The position numbers and the translations under genes were made by a program. Source: Clostridia bacterium (GTDB lineage Bacteria; Bacillota; Clostridia; DUPQ01). Taken from it: a stretch of 7,880 nucleotides of DNA. The notes under the pieces were generated by a model that made no database searches, had not been told where the DNA came from, and worked only from the letters and a program-made list of their open reading frames with translations. The stretch is from NCBI GenBank assembly GCA_028690885.1, contig JAQVAJ010000055.1, positions 1-7,880 on the forward strand, written 5' to 3'. Below, in pieces: positions 6,229 to 7,880 of this stretch (the stretch's first letter is position 1; each line of letters starts with the position of its first letter).

Positions 6229-7137
6229 ATGGAATTTAGAACTTTGAAAATAGAAGAACTACAGCAATGGACTCAATTTTGCGGTTCAGTATTTCCTGTA
6301 GGTGAAGCATACTTTATGCGTCACTACAGCAATGACCCATATAGGGATATAAACGGAATATTCATAGCAGTAGATGAAACCGGGATAGCAAGTTCTGTCA
6401 GGGTATTTACACGTTACCTAAAAATTAAGGATACTGTAATAAAAGTTGGTGGAATCGGAGAAGTATGCACTAAAAAGAGCCATCGGGGAATGGGCTTAAG
6501 TTCTAAACTTATGCATATGGCAATTGAGTATATGGATAAGCATGATATGCCTTTATCCATGTTGCATACAGGCACTAATCATCATTATGTTAAAGCTGGA
6601 TGGTTTTCCATATGTTCATATTACAAAGTATACAGTTTGAGAAAAACAAAGCTCCAAGAAGGTTATTCGGTAGAAAAAGCAGATCTGAAAAGTATGGATG
6701 TCATAAAAACCCTTTTTGAGGAACATGCACACAAACTTTGCCCTGTATATGTTCGAACTGATGAATACTATGAAAAATGGATACGTAGCGAACTTACCAA
6801 TACATACTATCTTTTAAAAGATGGAAAACCTGTATCATATGCTGATTGCGTCCTTAAGGCAAATCAGGGAGTTCTGGTAAAAGAGTATATAGCAGGAGAT
6901 GAAACAAGTATGATGAAACCTTTCTTCTATCAGATATGCAATCAGATGAACTGGCCTAAGATGATTGCGATATCCTCTCCCTTTGCTACAGATAAATCTT
7001 ATTTTAAGTTCTTTGATTATGGTCAGATGTTCCGCATTAACAAACCTTTTAAAATAGGAGACAAAACAATCTCATATGAAGAGGATTTGCTTGTTTATCT
7101 GTCTGAATTTCCAGAACTGCATTTAGATGGTTATTAA
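6229..7137 (+). CDS. GNAT family N-acetyltransferase, two-lobed (302 aa)
   Basis: The protein is 302 residues, about twice a minimal GNAT. The N-terminal lobe (about 1-135) carries motif A: GGIGEVCT (74-81), then HRGMGLSSKLM (85-95), where R86-G-x-G89 with the following Leu-Ser is the acetyl-CoA pyrophosphate loop. HTGTNHHYVKAGW (113-125) is the motif-B strand and turn ending in the Gly-Trp typical of this subfamily. The C-terminal lobe (about 136-302) includes YVRTDEYYEKWIRSE (174-188) and a beta-rich tail, the layout of Eis-like or tandem-fold GNATs in which only the first lobe binds cofactor. Acyl transfer from acetyl-CoA to an amine is expected; the acceptor is unknown. No signal peptide or membrane segment is seen. 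The start is supported by AAAGAGG at 6217-6223, 5 nt before the ATG. It lies 25 nt after the lipoprotein gene, and its TAA directly abuts the proA stop codon. Confidence 0.85.
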   Translation: MEFRTLKIEELQQWTQFCGSVFPVGEAYFMRHYSNDPYRDINGIFIAVDETGIASSVRVFTRYLKIKDTVIKVGGIGEVCTKKSHRGMGLSSKLMHMAIEYMDKHDMPLSMLHTGTNHHYVKAGWFSICSYYKVYSLRKTKLQEGYSVEKADLKSMDVIKTLFEEHAHKLCPVYVRTDEYYEKWIRSELTNTYYLLKDGKPVSYADCVLKANQGVLVKEYIAGDETSMMKPFFYQICNQMNWPKMIAISSPFATDKSYFKFFDYGQMFRINKPFKIGDKTISYEEDLLVYLSEFPELHLDGY

Positions 7138-7880
7138 TTATCTGATTTGACCCTGACCATCAATAATGTATTTATATGTCGTTATCTCATTAGCACCCAT
7201 GGGGCCTCTAGCATGAAGCTTCTGGGTGCTGATTCCTATTTCTGCTCCAAGTCCAAATTCACCGCCATCGGTAAATCTTGTTGATGCATTGACATATACG
7301 CAGGCTGCATCAATCTTATTTGTAAACAATTTTTTATTTTCCTCTATTTCAGTTATTATACATTCAGAATGTTTAGTACCGTATTTATTTATATGACTGA
7401 TTGCCTCATCAATGTCATCTACAACTTTGACAGCTAGTATAAAATCAAGAAATTCTGTGGCCCAGTCTTCTTCTGTAGCATCAACTGAGCTATTTAGCAC
7501 CTGCTTTGCTCTTTCACATGCCCTTATCTGAACATTATATTCTAAAAGTTTTTCTTCTATTTTTGGAAGAACTCTTTTATATACATCTTTATGTACCAGT
7601 AATGTCTCAATAGCATTACATACCCCGGGACGTGAGCACTTCGCATTTATTGTAATATCTACTGCTTTTTTCTCGTCACATTCTTTATCAATGTATACAT
7701 GACAGTTGCCCGTACCAGTTTCAATAACAGGAACAGTAGCATTCTCAATCACTGAAGCAATAAGGGCTGCTCCCCCTCTTGGAACCAGAAGATCAATATA
7801 TTTAACAGCTCTCATCATTTCATTTGCCGTTTCCCTGCTTGTATCTTCAACAAGCTGAATACTGTCATTATTAATTCCTA
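7138..7880 (-). CDS. proA: Glutamate-5-semialdehyde dehydrogenase (gamma-glutamyl phosphate reductase), 5' part outside window
   Basis: ProA reduces gamma-glutamyl phosphate to glutamate-5-semialdehyde with NADPH, the second step of proline synthesis, in the cytoplasm. About 246 C-terminal residues are present of the usual 410-420. The open frame continues unbroken to the window edge, and the residues before the internal Met pair (QLVEDTSRETANEMM) are normal ProA sequence, so the ATGs at 7813-7818 are not the start. Family landmarks are DLLVPRGG, TGTGNCHVY, the catalytic-cysteine block SRPGVCNAIETLLVH (Cys codon 7618-7620), EDWATEFLD, and the near-invariant STRFTDGGEFGLGAEIGIS followed by TQKLHARGPMG. 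All catalytic landmarks expected in this part are intact and no frameshift is seen. proB commonly lies next to proA, but any such gene would be outside the window. The gene ends tail-to-tail with the GNAT gene with no intergenic base. Confidence 0.95.
   Translation of the reverse strand, partial: GINNDSIQLVEDTSRETANEMMRAVKYIDLLVPRGGAALIASVIENATVPVIETGTGNCHVYIDKECDEKKAVDITINAKCSRPGVCNAIETLLVHKDVYKRVLPKIEEKLLEYNVQIRACERAKQVLNSSVDATEEDWATEFLDFILAVKVVDDIDEAISHINKYGTKHSECIITEIEENKKLFTNKIDAACVYVNASTRFTDGGEFGLGAEIGISTQKLHARGPMGANEITTYKYIIDGQGQIR

Noticed and set aside
7813..7818. ATG pair as a true start of a short 226-residue ProA
   Set aside because: The frame continues upstream to the window edge with typical ProA sequence, so the gene is cut by the window and not truncated.

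Overview
This is a low-G+C window (roughly mid-30s % by eye) with closely packed genes, AGGAGG-like ribosome binding sites, a Gram-positive-style lipoprotein with a Pro/Thr-rich linker, and many AGA/ATA/TTA codons. It looks like chromosome of an anaerobic Firmicute, most likely a Clostridia member (Ruminiclostridium/Acetivibrio- or Lachnospiraceae-like). The assignment rests on style only, because no rRNA or other marker gene is present. No tRNA, CRISPR array, transposase, phage gene or replication origin was seen.

Layout. (1) Positions 1-159 (+) are the last 52 codons of a GNAT acetyltransferase cut by the window edge. (2) Positions 164-2282 (-) are a two-gene unit: a Gfo/Idh/MocA oxidoreductase of the GH109-like branch, followed with an 8-nt overlap by a xylose-isomerase-like TIM-barrel epimerase/isomerase. 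(3) Positions 2283-2489 are a divergent intergenic region. It has a good extended -10 promoter for the minus-strand pair, a weaker candidate for the plus-strand unit, and an imperfect inverted repeat that might be an operator. (4) Positions 2490-7137 (+) are a three-gene unit with gaps of 27 and 25 nt: a uroporphyrinogen-decarboxylase-family (MtaA-like) protein, an 850-residue lipoprotein, and a two-lobed GNAT acetyltransferase. (5) Positions 7138-7880 (-) are the C-terminal 60% or so of ProA (glutamate-5-semialdehyde dehydrogenase), whose stop codon abuts that of the GNAT gene.

How the genes may work together. The minus-strand pair reads as a small sugar-modifying module: an NAD-dependent oxidation/reduction or redox-assisted glycoside cleavage, plus a metal-dependent ketose/inosose epimerase or isomerase. 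The divergent UROD-family protein keeps the His-x-Cys...Cys zinc/thiol motif of corrinoid methyltransferases rather than looking like a haem enzyme, but no corrinoid-protein gene is in view. Its joint role with the sugar module is inference. The lipoprotein is the most unusual object: a 36-bp coding minisatellite tethers one Ig-like domain and six about 105-residue repeats to the membrane. The ProA gene is ordinary proline biosynthesis and is probably unrelated.
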